A DNA stretch of 55,543 nucleotides from Bryobacterales bacterium (GCA_003166865.1 PMUP01000059.1:8523-64065), one strand, 5' to 3'; counted from the first letter of the stretch, positions 9,961 through 18,439 are shown. Notes: generated from the sequence alone by a model not told the origin. Translations and numbers: made by a program.

Positions 9961-10188
9961 TCATGTCACATGCACCTCTGAAGCGCGGTTTGGAATTCGA
10001 AAATCTCGCTGGCCATCCAGATACTGTCGTTCTTCTTCGTCTGTCAACCAGATGAATCCGCGACGGGCACAACACCGCGCGCCACAGAGAATCCTAATGT
10101 TCACAGAATAGGGCAAAGTATGAAAATAGGGATAGTTGCTTTTCAATCTTTGCGGAGTCCCACAGGTTTCGCAACGCGCTAAGGCCAT
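9961..10188 (-). CDS. Small cysteine-rich hypothetical protein
   Basis: A 75-residue protein beginning MALARCETCGTPQ. It has a CxxC pair at residues 6-9 and a second cysteine cluster (CGARCC, about 35-40), an arrangement like a small zinc ribbon. The C-terminal part (IWLTDEEERQYLDGQRDF) is acidic and helical. There is no signal peptide or membrane segment. It is likely a real small gene because cysteine spacing and hydrophobic pattern look selected, but no function can be named. It lies alone at the edge of the decayed island. Confidence 0.55.
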   Translation of the reverse strand: MALARCETCGTPQRLKSNYPYFHTLPYSVNIRILCGARCCARRGFIWLTDEEERQYLDGQRDFRIPNRASEVHVT

Positions 10189-10617
10189 GCCGCACCGCCT
10201 CCCTGCTGTGGAGAAGAGGCATAGGACGTCGCTTCTGGATAGCTATCCCAAGCATAACACATACTTGATCTCCAGCCCCGTGTTATTATATCCTGCCTTA
10301 TTACTGATTTGCGGGCCAAAACGCCATCCAAACTAGCTTCAAAATTGCTTGGAACTCGACATAATGACTGAATCAAAGCGACTTAATGGCTTCAAGTTCG
10401 CGGGGCGGGAAACAAACGGCTCGGTCTTTTCTCTTTGACCAACGATATTCTTGATTTTTCCAAGATCTAGGGTCCGCACTCATCATGGGAGGCTTGACCG
10501 GTAGCTCGTGCTGAGGTAACAACGCCCCCGGGGGCAAGCCCAAGGCACCGCAATCCGCCCTTGAACTCCCAAATCGGCAAACTGATTTGAGCCCGGCAGA
10601 AGGAGCGGCATGAGCCG
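10189..10617. other. Intergenic, no supported gene
   Basis: Short open frames here lack a ribosome-binding site and protein-like composition. I see no RNA gene or clear terminator. Confidence 0.4.
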
Positions 10618-11049
10618 TCAAACTAAGCGGGCATGCAGCAGGGTTGAGTTTCTCACGGTACGGAACTGGTATCGCTCAAACGCCGCAGCGAAATCGGATG
10701 TTCTGCGACGCACGACCAGGCCCACCGCGAAAAGCTGAAGAGGGATCCTTCCATCGAGCAGTGCAGGCCACTCAAAACTCATTTCCACCTTTGCACCGGC
10801 GCGGATGTCGCGTTGGGAGACGACGTGCTCGGTGACCACCAAGACGCCACCGCTGCTCACGTTTACCGCGCGGCCCGCTCCAGAGTAAAGAGAACTGCCG
10901 GAAAGAAGGCGGAAGCGAACGCTCAGGTCCAGTGGATAGCGAGACTTTAGCCGGCGTTCCGCTCGGATGGTCCGGTTGGCGGCGATCGCGCCGTGATGTC
11001 CTTCTGGGAACGAGTTGGTTGTGGTGATTATACGGATCGAATTTTGCAT
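10618..11049 (-). CDS. PilZ-domain protein (c-di-GMP receptor candidate)
   Basis: A 143-residue protein with a PilZ domain. The N-terminal RxxxR loop is at R33-R37 (ERRLKSRYPL). The following (D/N)xSxxG motif is at 63-67 (AVNVSSGGVL). These are the two c-di-GMP contact motifs of the family. The rest is beta-rich with a final helix, as expected for PilZ. It has no other domain, so it probably works as a stand-alone effector acting on a partner protein. A GGDEF-EAL enzyme 8 kb away and Tad pilus genes 4 kb away are plausible parts of the same circuit (inference). It lies just after another minus-strand gene, a 4-bp gap apart. Confidence 0.85.
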   Translation of the reverse strand: MQNSIRIITTTNSFPEGHHGAIAANRTIRAERRLKSRYPLDLSVRFRLLSGSSLYSGAGRAVNVSSGGVLVVTEHVVSQRDIRAGAKVEMSFEWPALLDGRIPLQLFAVGLVVRRRTSDFAAAFERYQFRTVRNSTLLHARLV

Positions 11050-11053
11050 CTGG

Positions 11054-11404
11054 CTAAGCGCAAGCTCCCACGGTCGCCAAGGCTAGGATCGGCTTGATTG
11101 GGTCGGGCTTAATTGGGTTGGGCTTAATTAAGGTGGACCAGGGCCCCAACAAGTCCACTTTGAAGATGTTGTAAAGCTGGGTCTCGAACATGACCTCGAA
11201 ACACTTGCACAAGCAGGAGGGTCCGATAACGTGAACCTCCGCTCCTTCCGGCAGGAAGACAATTCGTCCTTTCCCAGCCGGTTCGAATTGAACGGCTGCG
11301 AAGGGCTTTCCTAGCCGGTACATCCGTGTGGTGCGGGCTGCGCTCTTTTCGATGGGCTCACCAAGAATTATCGTTGTCGTAGATGCATCCGTTCTTGTCA
11401 TCAT
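11054..11404 (-). CDS. Hypothetical protein with proline-rich tail
   Basis: A protein of about 116 residues if it starts at the ATG at 11404, which follows GGAAAG at a normal distance. A longer frame reaches 11482, but its extra 26 residues look non-coding. The middle part (FLPEGAEVHVIGPSCLCKCF) is beta-strand rich. The C-terminus has a short Lys-Pro repeat (IKPNPIKPDPIKPI). No domain is recognised and no signal peptide is seen. It is 4 bp upstream of the PilZ gene and on the same strand, so the two are probably co-transcribed, and a role with the PilZ protein is possible. Confidence 0.6.
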   Translation of the reverse strand: MMTRTDASTTTIILGEPIEKSAARTTRMYRLGKPFAAVQFEPAGKGRIVFLPEGAEVHVIGPSCLCKCFEVMFETQLYNIFKVDLLGPWSTLIKPNPIKPDPIKPILALATVGACA

Positions 11405-11576
11405 GTGAGTGGCTTTCCAAAGTTGATGCGACTCAGCAAGGGCCACGCCGCCGGGGCCGTTCTTCGGAGTGTGTATTCGCATTCAGCATTCGGCTCACTC
11501 TCTCGACCAGTTCAGCGGACTCAAGGGGCTTGACGACACTTTCCAATCCCCGGTAAGTGCGCCAGGCGTCTCCGGA

Positions 11577-11641
11577 ACGCTGGCGCATGATATTCTCAAA
11601 CAACTGCCTGGCACGTTGACCGTTGATCGGTCAGTGTACAG
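11577..11641 (-). repeat. Duplicated fragment of the molybdopterin-binding gene
   Basis: These about 65 bp closely repeat the segment at about 12071-12137 inside the neighbouring molybdopterin-binding gene (shared CGCTGGCGCATGA and AACAACTGCCTGGCACGTT). On the minus strand it reads as a decayed version of the YTDPVNGERARQLFENVMRQ region. It lies just downstream of the gene's stop codon, as expected of a partial tandem duplication that has decayed. Confidence 0.7.
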
Positions 11642-11684
11642 GCACGATGAAGGTTTACGGTCGTGCGTGGAAGTGGGCGACACG

Positions 11685-12656
11685 TTAGGCGAGTAGGCCG
11701 CCATGCCCGAGGCAGGCGACTTCCCAAGAAGAGATACGGTAGCGAGCTAGCATCGGCGAAAGCATCAAATCCAGGACGTTTGGTTTGGCCGATTGGAAAC
11801 AGCCGGGCACGGAAACGATCGGAACATCATCTCGATAGCCCAGCAAGAAGAGATTGCCAGGCTCGACAGGCGCAAGAAAGCACTCGATTTGGCAGCCGGC
11901 TCGAACCATGGAGCGGCCAATCACATCGTCCGGGCCCGCTGGCGCGGTGGTGGAGGCGATCAGGACAGCGGTTGGTTTGGCGTGCAGCAGGTGCTGTAGG
12001 GAACGAACTACAGCGCCTTCCTCCTCGACCGAAGAAAGGGCAAAACTGGCCGTAATTCCGATGCGAGCCAAACGCTGGCGCATGACATTTTCAAACAACT
12101 GCCTGGCACGTTCCCCGTTGACCGGGTCAGTGTACAGAATGGCCAAAACCGGCGTACGGATGGGCCGGGCCTGCAGTATTGGGCCTCTTTCTTTGATGAT
12201 CGAAATCATCGCCTCGAGTTCCCACTTGGCAACTGCAAACGGCGTACTTTTGACGGTGGCCACCCGGTGCCCGGAGCGCGCATAGGAGAAGTTCACAGAG
12301 GTGGCGATGGCTATGCTAGGCGTAGCGTTGATTTGCTTTAGCAACTCATCGTCCACCAAGATGCAAGACGGCTCGGTGGTGAGTAAGTTCGCCCTTCCCC
12401 CAGCAGCAAGATGGATTTCGAGCGCTCCACAGCCGATTGCGCTCGCGACCTGCATGACAGCGTCGTACTCGCCAACTTCACCTTCTTCCAACTCGGTTAC
12501 CCAGACCTCGGCCATGCCTTCGGTTGCGAGTAAACGAGTATCTTCTTCGCTAATCAGGTGGCCCTTGGCAAGCAACTTCTTCCCGCCTGCCCGAAATACG
12601 GTGCAGCAAAGGATTCTTCCAGTAGATTTCTTGACGTCAATGGTCTGTGCCTTCAT
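11685..12656 (-). CDS. Molybdopterin-binding (MoCF_biosynth-type) protein, copy 1
   Basis: A 323-residue protein with a MoeA-like N-terminal segment (STGRILCCTVFRAGGKKLLA; KGHLISEEDTRLLATEG). The C-terminal domain is of the MoaB/Mog type: ILYTDP, then IASTTAPAGPDDVIGRSMVR, VEPGNLFLLG and VPGCFQSAKPNVLD, ending in the family-typical LGHGGLL. The family takes part in molybdenum-cofactor synthesis or cofactor loading of molybdoenzymes. The start at 12656 is chosen because GGGAGGT precedes it; a longer frame to 12719 adds poor-quality residues. A paralogue of exactly the same length lies inverted at 41117-42088. No molybdoenzyme is next to it. Confidence 0.85.
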   Translation of the reverse strand: MKAQTIDVKKSTGRILCCTVFRAGGKKLLAKGHLISEEDTRLLATEGMAEVWVTELEEGEVGEYDAVMQVASAIGCGALEIHLAAGGRANLLTTEPSCILVDDELLKQINATPSIAIATSVNFSYARSGHRVATVKSTPFAVAKWELEAMISIIKERGPILQARPIRTPVLAILYTDPVNGERARQLFENVMRQRLARIGITASFALSSVEEEGAVVRSLQHLLHAKPTAVLIASTTAPAGPDDVIGRSMVRAGCQIECFLAPVEPGNLFLLGYRDDVPIVSVPGCFQSAKPNVLDLMLSPMLARYRISSWEVACLGHGGLLA

Positions 12657-12903
12657 TAGGCCGATGACCTCCCAAAGAGTGAAGTCTGGCCTTGCCGGCG
12701 CTAAGGTCCACAAAATCACAAACGCCGAGATTCCGCCGTCCGGAATCGGCGTGCTCCAACGTAAATCCTGCGAGAGCGTGACTAAGTATGTGAGTCTAAG
12801 GTGAACAGCGCTATAGAGCGGAATGGGAAATTCTTGTAGAACTTGTTAATCTGCGTCTGTCGTGATTTGCCCTACATAACTCGCCGAAGGCACTACTCGT
12901 TGT

Positions 12904-13536
12904 TCAATCGACCAGATGGTTGTGCAATGCATAACGGATGATGTCGGCGTTCGTTGCGATATTCATCTTTTCCAAAATGCGCGCGCGGTAGGTACTCACG
13001 GTAGTTATGCTCAGGTGGAGCTCTGCGGCAATCTGTCCAATTGTTTTTCCGGATCCGATCATCCGGAAGATCTCGAATTCGCGGCGGGAAAGAGCTTCGT
13101 GGGCGGCGCCTTTGGTATGTCCACGCAAGTTGACGGCGAGCTTTTCGGCCAACGCCGGGGTTACATAGCGGCCTCCACCGAGCACTTTATGGATGGCCTT
13201 GATCAGCTCTTCAGGGGTGCTTCCCTTCATCACGTACCCCGCTGCGCCCGCTTTGAGGACGCGCATACCGTAGTGGTCTTCCGGATGCATGCTCAAGACC
13301 AGCACGGGAAGCTTAGGTTTCACCCGGACCAGATCATCTAGCACATCTAGGCCGCTTCGCCCCGGCATGGTGATGTCCAATATTACGAGGTCCCAATTCT
13401 GGGTCTGAACCTGAGTGAGGACCTGGTGAGCATTCTCGGCTGCGCCACAGATTACGTCTTTCAATGCACGCACCAAGATTTCTCTGAGCCCTCTGTGGAA
13501 GATGGCATGATCGTCGGCGATGAGAACCCTGATCAC
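12904..13536 (-). CDS. NarL/LuxR-family response regulator
   Basis: A protein of about 210 residues. The receiver domain starts VIRVLIADDHAIFHRGL with the acidic pair. The phospho-acceptor Asp is in LVILDITMPGRSG, the conserved Ser in VLSMHPEDH and the Lys in YVMKGSTPEEL. A LuxR-type HTH follows (LSRREFEIFRMIGSGKTIGQ; TVSTYRARILEKMN). The GTG at 13536 aligns with the start of the receiver; an upstream ATG at 13560 adds eight residues. There is no adjacent kinase, so it is an orphan regulator here. A strong hairpin lies just upstream of its start. Confidence 0.92.
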   Translation of the reverse strand: MIRVLIADDHAIFHRGLREILVRALKDVICGAAENAHQVLTQVQTQNWDLVILDITMPGRSGLDVLDDLVRVKPKLPVLVLSMHPEDHYGMRVLKAGAAGYVMKGSTPEELIKAIHKVLGGGRYVTPALAEKLAVNLRGHTKGAAHEALSRREFEIFRMIGSGKTIGQIAAELHLSITTVSTYRARILEKMNIATNADIIRYALHNHLVD

Positions 13537-13564
13537 TAGCCTTAGTCTCCACGCTAGCATGAGT

Positions 13565-13584
13565 CCGGTCAGAAGCCTGACCGG
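13565..13584 (-). promoter_or_regulatory. Perfect 8-bp hairpin in the 5' region of the NarL-type gene
   Basis: CCGGTCAG, a four-base loop and CTGACCGG form a perfect inverted repeat about 28 bp upstream of the GTG start. It could be a regulator binding site or an mRNA leader hairpin. The surrounding 13585-13957 stretch separates divergent genes and shows nothing else certain. Confidence 0.45.
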
Positions 13585-13957
13585 TACCGTGGCCCCTTCC
13601 GCCTGGGAACTGCGAATACGAGTTCACTTCAGAGCAACAAAGCCTCTCCTTCGTTGCCCCGGATTCTAAGCGACGAGGGTACCAAAAGCTCCCGACAGGC
13701 GATCGATGAAGCTTGGTCTGCTGCCCGCAGGAGGTATTGGCACGTGTCGCAAGGAACCATATATCGTTATCAGACGGGCCCCGGCACAGTACGAGCTCAT
13801 TTGGGTGGAGTGTTTGCATGACGGATGGCGAACCCCAGCGCCTGTTGGCGCGGGCGCGATCAGGGCGCCGGCTCCGGGCATTTGCTTGTTTGAACTAAGG
13901 TCTTTCGTGGCTGGCGCGGCTCATGTTTTCCGCTTAGCATGAGATAAGGGGAATGCG

Positions 13958-14512
13958 ATGCGACTCGACACACTTGTAACACGGCTCGGGGTTGTAGCTC
14001 TGCTCGGAACCACTTTGTCCATGGATCCCGCCGGGGGCCAGAGCTCGCCGGCACAACCTGCCTCCGGCACGGCGGAAACGAATGAGAAGCACTCCGGAAC
14101 CAGCGCAACCGATGCACTGACCGAGAACGCGCCGGAACGGCCGAACGCCGTCGCCGAAGCTCGCCGCGCAGCGTCCCAACGCGCATCGCAAGAGGATGCA
14201 GCCGGGGGACCCGTACCGTCGGCAAAGGCCGCGCCAGAGCCGATCGTGACGCCCGTCCGCCCCATGGTACAAGCGGTTCCGCCGGGCCCTCCGCAGAAGA
14301 ATCTGACCGGCGAAGAGTTTGGGTTCATCTACATCGGCTCCACTGAGAAGGAGATGCTTAAGGTGCTTGGCCCGCCGTCATCCCGTGTTGTAGTTCCGGA
14401 TGACGATGGTCATTTGCGCGAAAGCCTTCAATATTGGGTGAAAGGCAGCCCGATGGGAACTGTTCGCCTGGACAATGGCCGTGTCGTTCAGGTCGAGACC
14501 AAGGGGAAGTGA
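13958..14512 (+). CDS. Exported protein with SmpA/OmlA-like domain
   Basis: A 184-residue protein. The N-terminus (MRLDTLVTRLGVVALLGTTL) looks like a signal peptide with a weak n-region. A long low-complexity Ala/Pro/Glu-rich linker follows, about residues 25-110. The C-terminal domain (EFGFIYIGSTEKEMLKVLGP; SLQYWVKGSPMGTVRLDNGR) has the 'G-x-T-x-x-x-M-x-x-x-LG-x-P' pattern of small outer-membrane BamE/OmlA-like folds. That makes it probably periplasmic or outer-membrane associated. It runs convergent to the TadG gene, 29 bp apart. The function is unknown. Confidence 0.68.
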   Translation: MRLDTLVTRLGVVALLGTTLSMDPAGGQSSPAQPASGTAETNEKHSGTSATDALTENAPERPNAVAEARRAASQRASQEDAAGGPVPSAKAAPEPIVTPVRPMVQAVPPGPPQKNLTGEEFGFIYIGSTEKEMLKVLGPPSSRVVVPDDDGHLRESLQYWVKGSPMGTVRLDNGRVVQVETKGK

Positions 14513-14541
14513 TCTGCTTGGTTCCCTGTGCGCCGCGCTTA

Positions 14542-16215
14542 CTAGTGGCTCAAGCGCAAGATCTGCGATGAAATAGCCAGGAATGCCTGGCCAAGTTGCG
14601 CGGAAGTGGGCGAATAGATGAACGTGCCCTGCGGCTGGTTGGAGTAATTGATGCAAGTAGGTTCGGCGGAGCAAGCAGAGAACGTGGGAGGGTTGTTGAA
14701 CTGATCTTCGTTTGGATCGTTTGCCATCCGCTGGAGCAAGATGGGATCCGGAGGATTTCCGTCATTACCGCCCAAACCGATCGCAAAAACGTAGACCGGG
14801 AGGGTGACATTGGTACGAGCGTTGTAGGCGGAGTTGTCGGCGGCGTTCAAAGCGGCGGCGTGGGCGTTGGGCCAATCGGTGGAAGCGGTTCCTGTGAGGT
14901 TGTTGTAACCGCTAGTGAGAGCGAGCGGTTGATATTCGTTGGCCGGAGCAACCTGATTTCCGAAGACATCTTGGCCGGGAAGCCAATTGAAGTCGGAGTA
15001 AGTGGTAGTCGTGCTTCCGTTGAAAGTGCACCCCGGGGCATTGGAGATGGCAATACTGTTGTTGTTGCCGCTGTCGGCGGTTTGCCGGGGATCGAACAGA
15101 ACGATCATATAAGCGCCATTTGCCGCGACTTGCGCCGGGTCGGCCGAATAGAACGATCCGATTGCGCCGGCGGGCACGTTAGACATGTAGCCGGCGCCGC
15201 CTGTATTCATGCTGATTCCCGAGATCCACTGCCGCGCGGTAGCCACCGTCTTCCACCCTCCGTTCTTGTACGTCAGGTTGTTGGTGTCCTGGCAGTTGCT
15301 GGTGGTGTTCAATGCGCCGGGCGCGGGCGTGGCTGTATAGAAGTTGTAGATCAGGGTGTTGGGCAAACCGTCCGTCTCCAGCATGATGATGTTCATCGCG
15401 CCAGGCTCGGCAATTTGGTACAGCTGGTTGTAGGCCATGGAAACCGCCGCGGCCGTGCCCGTACCTCCGTTACAGTCGATGTTATCGATGGTCCCGTTGC
15501 TGGACCCGGAAGAATTGGAATAACCCAGCACGGTCTGGAAATTGATGGTTGGTTTCGATTCCAAATAGTAACCGTCACTAAAGGTAAGCAGGCCGATTTG
15601 ATCGCGCCCCTCAGCGAAGGCCCCGGTAAAGTTCTTGGCGTCGATGATCATGGCCGAGCAAGGAGTACTCGTACTGGCCTTGTTGCAGGGAGGATTCGCG
15701 GTCGCGCCATTGACGGAGCACATCGATCCGGAGCGGTCGAGCACGAGCATGGCGACAATGTCCCTGCGGGAGGCTTGACCACTCACGGTGAGGTTGGTGG
15801 CACTGAAGCCGAGGTACTTCATGAACCACGTGGGAACGCTGGTCCTGGCAGTGACGGTGACTTGGCGGAGGTTTGCGTTGCTGGGAGAATTGACCACGGT
15901 CACATTGGCTGTAGTCATTACAGTATTGAAGGTGGCCCAGTTTCCGTTCGGAAAGTTGGCATAGAACCAATTGACGGCATTCTGCTGGGCCGAGGTGGCC
16001 TGAGCGGCGGTGGTTTGGCCCAGGTTCAGGGCACGCGCCGCGGCCAGAGACGCGCCATCGACGGCCGCTTGCAGGCGAGCTTTCGCCGAGTAAAGAATGC
16101 CGAGATCGACAACCAACCCCAGCATCGGGATAACGACCCACACCAATGCGGCGATTGCCACGAACAGAGCGGCGCCCTTCTCACGATTCCTATGCTTGCG
16201 GATTTGCACGATCAT
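14542..16215 (-). CDS. TadG-family pilus protein with vWA domain
   Basis: About 557 residues. The N-terminus (NREKGAALFVAIAALVWVVI) is the TadE/G-like prepilin-type hydrophobic segment. It is followed by the family pattern AKARLQAAVDGASLAAARAL. A von Willebrand A domain starts near residue 155 with the MIDAS motif D160-x-S-x-S (LVLDRSGSM). Such proteins anchor in the inner membrane and act with the Tad/Flp pilus. The start is ATG 16215, very close to GGGAGG, or the GTG at 16209 with better spacing; a longer upstream frame overlaps the preceding gene and is rejected. It is the last gene of a three-gene operon. A long frame on the opposite strand is a shadow. Confidence 0.88.
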   Translation of the reverse strand: MIVQIRKHRNREKGAALFVAIAALVWVVIPMLGLVVDLGILYSAKARLQAAVDGASLAAARALNLGQTTAAQATSAQQNAVNWFYANFPNGNWATFNTVMTTANVTVVNSPSNANLRQVTVTARTSVPTWFMKYLGFSATNLTVSGQASRRDIVAMLVLDRSGSMCSVNGATANPPCNKASTSTPCSAMIIDAKNFTGAFAEGRDQIGLLTFSDGYYLESKPTINFQTVLGYSNSSGSSNGTIDNIDCNGGTGTAAAVSMAYNQLYQIAEPGAMNIIMLETDGLPNTLIYNFYTATPAPGALNTTSNCQDTNNLTYKNGGWKTVATARQWISGISMNTGGAGYMSNVPAGAIGSFYSADPAQVAANGAYMIVLFDPRQTADSGNNNSIAISNAPGCTFNGSTTTTYSDFNWLPGQDVFGNQVAPANEYQPLALTSGYNNLTGTASTDWPNAHAAALNAADNSAYNARTNVTLPVYVFAIGLGGNDGNPPDPILLQRMANDPNEDQFNNPPTFSACSAEPTCINYSNQPQGTFIYSPTSAQLGQAFLAISSQILRLSH

Positions 16216-16238
16216 ACCCTCCCAAGAAAAATAGCGCG

Positions 16239-16985
16239 CTAGAAGAAGTAGCGCGCGAAGACGCCGTTGCCCGACAGGCTTCCGACGCTCAAGTCCGGCG
16301 ATTGAAAATACGTTTCCACAATGTAGACCACTTGGCCGTCGGTCAGCGGAGTAGTTGTCCCGTCGCCCACTTGCCAGAGGCTTTGCAGGTTGGTCTGTGC
16401 GGCGCCCGCAATCTCGGCGCGCGAGTCGGTGACGTAATTCTGCACAATTCCGGAGCTGTTCATGACGGCGGCGGGGCACTGCCCCAAAGTCACGGCGTTC
16501 GCGTTGGCTAGCGTGCCATTGCCAAATTGAATCTGCTGCGTGTAGACAAAGCTGCTTTGATTGGTATAGTTGGAGGCTCCCACAGCGATGCAGTTGGCGG
16601 ACGTAGTTCCTCCGATCCACATGATCTGCGTGACCGTCACTATCCCATTGCCCGCATTCCCAGTATTGGATTGCTCGTTTCCGGCAAACGAAGCTCCGAC
16701 TTGAAGATTCAATCCCTGCGCCAGCTTGGATGCCTCTTGCTGCAGCGGGTAAGTGGAAAAGTCGCCGCCATGGATGTACATGCTGTCCAAATCGCGGCAC
16801 ACCTGGTTACATTGAATGCTCCGGATCAAGTTCATGCCGACCACGAAGGCCCCGATCAGCATGGGCACAAGCAAGACCGCCACCAAACCGAACTCCAGAA
16901 TCTCCTGGCCGCTTTGCGCCCTTCTTCGCCGCGCTGTTGCGCGCCTGCTTCGCGCTATTGCGCCCGGCGCTGCTGCCATTCTCAT
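16239..16985 (-). CDS. TadE-like pilus assembly protein 2
   Basis: A 248-residue protein with a basic N-terminus and the TadE-type transmembrane segment (SGQEILEFGLVAVLLVPMLI, about residues 25-50) containing the conserved early Glu. The rest is extracytoplasmic, Asn/Gly/Thr-rich and beta-like. Its ATG overlaps the stop of the upstream TadE-like gene in an ATGA, which indicates translational coupling. It is predicted to be a pseudopilin of the Tad/Flp secretion system. The prepilin peptidase, TadA ATPase and TadB/C genes are not in this window; a CpaE/TadZ-like gene occurs at 28570-29775. Confidence 0.82.
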   Translation of the reverse strand: MRMAAAPGAIARSRRATARRRRAQSGQEILEFGLVAVLLVPMLIGAFVVGMNLIRSIQCNQVCRDLDSMYIHGGDFSTYPLQQEASKLAQGLNLQVGASFAGNEQSNTGNAGNGIVTVTQIMWIGGTTSANCIAVGASNYTNQSSFVYTQQIQFGNGTLANANAVTLGQCPAAVMNSSGIVQNYVTDSRAEIAGAAQTNLQSLWQVGDGTTTPLTDGQVVYIVETYFQSPDLSVGSLSGNGVFARYFF

Positions 16986-17506
16986 TCCTGCACCGAATTG
17001 ACGCCGGCCGGGTAGCCGCCCAGTATGTCCGATGAGTACACGCCGAGGGTGATGGGGGTCGTATCCCGGTAGGCGTTAGCTCCAAAAGTGTCGCTGAGCG
17101 GCGCCAGCCATGCCCAGGAAATGTTTTGAACCGATACTTGGAGGATGTTACCCGGCACATTGCCACCCGAGGCAATGGGTGTATTCAAATTGTTGACCGA
17201 GTAGTAATTTACAAAAATGTGCTGGGGACTACCCGTGGTTGTCACCAGTCCCATCCCGTACTGCTGGACGACAGACTCGATGGATGCATTCTGGCCCTCG
17301 CCGGTGACGGTCTGAAACGTGATCGCGTAGCGGCAGCCCTTCCGGACAGCCTCCTGCAGGGTGGCCCAGCCGAAATCGATGAAGGCGAAGATCAGCGCAA
17401 ACGTCGGCAACAGAGTAACGACGCTCTCGAGAAGCGCGTTACCGGTACGCCTGCGGTTTCTCGGGCTCAGAGGTCTTCTTTGGATTTGTTTTGCGGAATC
17501 ACTCAT
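16982..17506 (-). CDS. TadE-like pilus assembly protein 1
   Basis: A 174-residue protein. After a basic N-terminus it has the TadE signature GNALLESVVTLLPTFALIFA, then FIDFGWATLQEAVRKGCRYA, one transmembrane segment with the conserved Glu. The remaining about 120 residues would lie outside the membrane. It is the first gene of the minus-strand TadE-TadE-TadG operon. It is preceded by an 86-codon GAF-leader remnant and by the paired 17-bp motif (pair A), which are therefore candidate control elements for pilus expression. Confidence 0.82.
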   Translation of the reverse strand: MSDSAKQIQRRPLSPRNRRRTGNALLESVVTLLPTFALIFAFIDFGWATLQEAVRKGCRYAITFQTVTGEGQNASIESVVQQYGMGLVTTTGSPQHIFVNYYSVNNLNTPIASGGNVPGNILQVSVQNISWAWLAPLSDTFGANAYRDTTPITLGVYSSDILGGYPAGVNSVQE

Positions 17507-17523
17507 CTGTATTCTCGGCGCGG

Positions 17524-17784
17524 CTAAGTTCCATATTGCTTAGTTGGGGCGGCCCCATGTTCCCTCGCTAGAGTGTCTTCTCGTACCCACACTCGCATAT
17601 TGGTATTGATCTCGCGTACCATGCGGCTGACGCGTTGTAGAAGCAGGTCGGGACCATACTCTCCCGTAAATGTTAGGCTCATGTCGATAATTACGGGCAA
17701 ATACTTCCGTCCTTCTAAGCCCAAGGTGCTCACTGAGGGAATCATTCGTCCGACATCCGCTTCATAAATAGGGTTCATCGACAC
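17524..17784 (-). CDS. Short GAF-sensor leader ORF (remnant, possibly expressed)
   Basis: An 86-codon open frame. Its first 60 residues (NPIYEADVGRMIPSVSTLGL; IIDMSLTFTGEYGPDLLLQR; VSRMVREI) match the N-terminal leader of the intact GAF-PAS histidine kinase at 32506-34278 (IIELSLKLAGERDPEMLLQG; VSHLARQI). The GAF, PAS and kinase parts are absent. It ends 18 bp before the TadE operon. It may be a degraded paralogue or a short regulatory ORF retained with its promoter. The frame is uninterrupted, unlike the copies at 24.1, 35.5 and 37.5 kb. Confidence 0.55.
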   Translation of the reverse strand: MSMNPIYEADVGRMIPSVSTLGLEGRKYLPVIIDMSLTFTGEYGPDLLLQRVSRMVREINTNMRVWVREDTLAREHGAAPTKQYGT

Positions 17785-17819
17785 ATTTCTAATCAGTTGG
17801 TTAAGTGATCAAGCAAATG

Positions 17820-17867
17820 GCGATATATGGTTACTGACCAGGCTACAATGACCGTATATGGTTACTG
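17820..17867 (-). promoter_or_regulatory. Paired 17-bp motif, pair A
   Basis: Two direct copies on the plus strand: GCGATATATGGTTACTG at 17820-17836 and ACCGTATATGGTTACTG at 17851-17867, starting 31 bp apart. The pair lies about 36 bp upstream of the minus-strand leader ORF and, beyond it, the Tad operon. It is nearly identical to pair B. See the finding on the six pairs. Confidence 0.72.
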
Positions 17868-17999
17868 CTTCTGGTTAAGCGTAGTAATCCTAAGCAACAC
17901 AGAACAGGATTTCACGATTGCAACATGAGTTGATCGCGTTTGGAGACCAGAGATCTAGAAATCATGGCAGGCAAGAACATCCACCGCCTTGTTCTGGTG

Positions 18000-18332
18000 A
18001 TTGGGCATTATCGATTGGTCCATCCGATCAGCGCTTCCTTGTCCAGCGCATACTCCTCCACCAACTTCTTGAGCCTGGCGTTCTCCGCTGCAAGTGCCTC
18101 AACTCCTGAGCCTCGGCCACTTCCGGGCCACCGTACTTTTGCCTCCAGGCGTAGATGGTGCGCTAGGACACTCCCACCTCCCGAGCCACGTCTTCCACTT
18201 TCCGGCCTGACTCCACCTGCTTCACGGCCGCAATAATTTGCGCTTCTGTGTGTGCGCTCTTACTCATCCGCTTTCTCGTTTCGCTCGTCCGATTATCGGA
18301 CGGACGTTGTGCGGATTATTGGGAGCAGGTCA
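18000..18332 (-). mobile_element. IS3-family remnant (orfA end)
   Basis: Minus-strand reading from 18266 gives MSKSAHTEAQIIAAVKQVES then GRKVEDVAREVGVS. An in-frame TAG follows, then RTIYAWRQKYGGPEVAEAQE, and then a frame change into the LKKLVEEYALDKEAL-type coil. This is an IS3-family OrfA. Upstream of its ATG lies a GTCCGATTATCGGAC palindrome. The element end TGACCTGCTCCC (minus strand) finishes at about 18332. orfB is missing. The element is dead. Confidence 0.82.
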
Positions 18333-18439
18333 GTCCGATATCGCGGTTAGACTCGACGGACCGCCCGTACTGACGTTCCATAGCCGGCAGGGAGCGCGAT
18401 CTTCCGCAACGCGGAGGAACTGACTGTTGAAGCTCCAAG

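Noticed and set aside
9569-10111. 180-codon plus-strand frame
   Set aside because: Arg/Ser-rich composition without recognisable family; it overlaps the cysteine-rich minus-strand gene and debris.
10373-10621. 82-codon minus-strand frame after the PilZ gene
   Set aside because: It needs a TTG start, has no ribosome-binding site and no protein-like pattern.
13753-13767. ACGATATATGGTTCC on the minus strand, similar to the first 13 bases of motif B1
   Set aside because: Single, lacks the ACTG end, no partner 30-31 bp away and opposite orientation to the following gene; probably chance.
14596-16242. Long plus-strand open frame (about 548 codons) opposite the TadG gene
   Set aside because: It is the GC-rich shadow of TadG; its composition (Gly/Arg/Val runs) has no domain and no ribosome-binding site, while TadG has clear TadE/G and vWA motifs.
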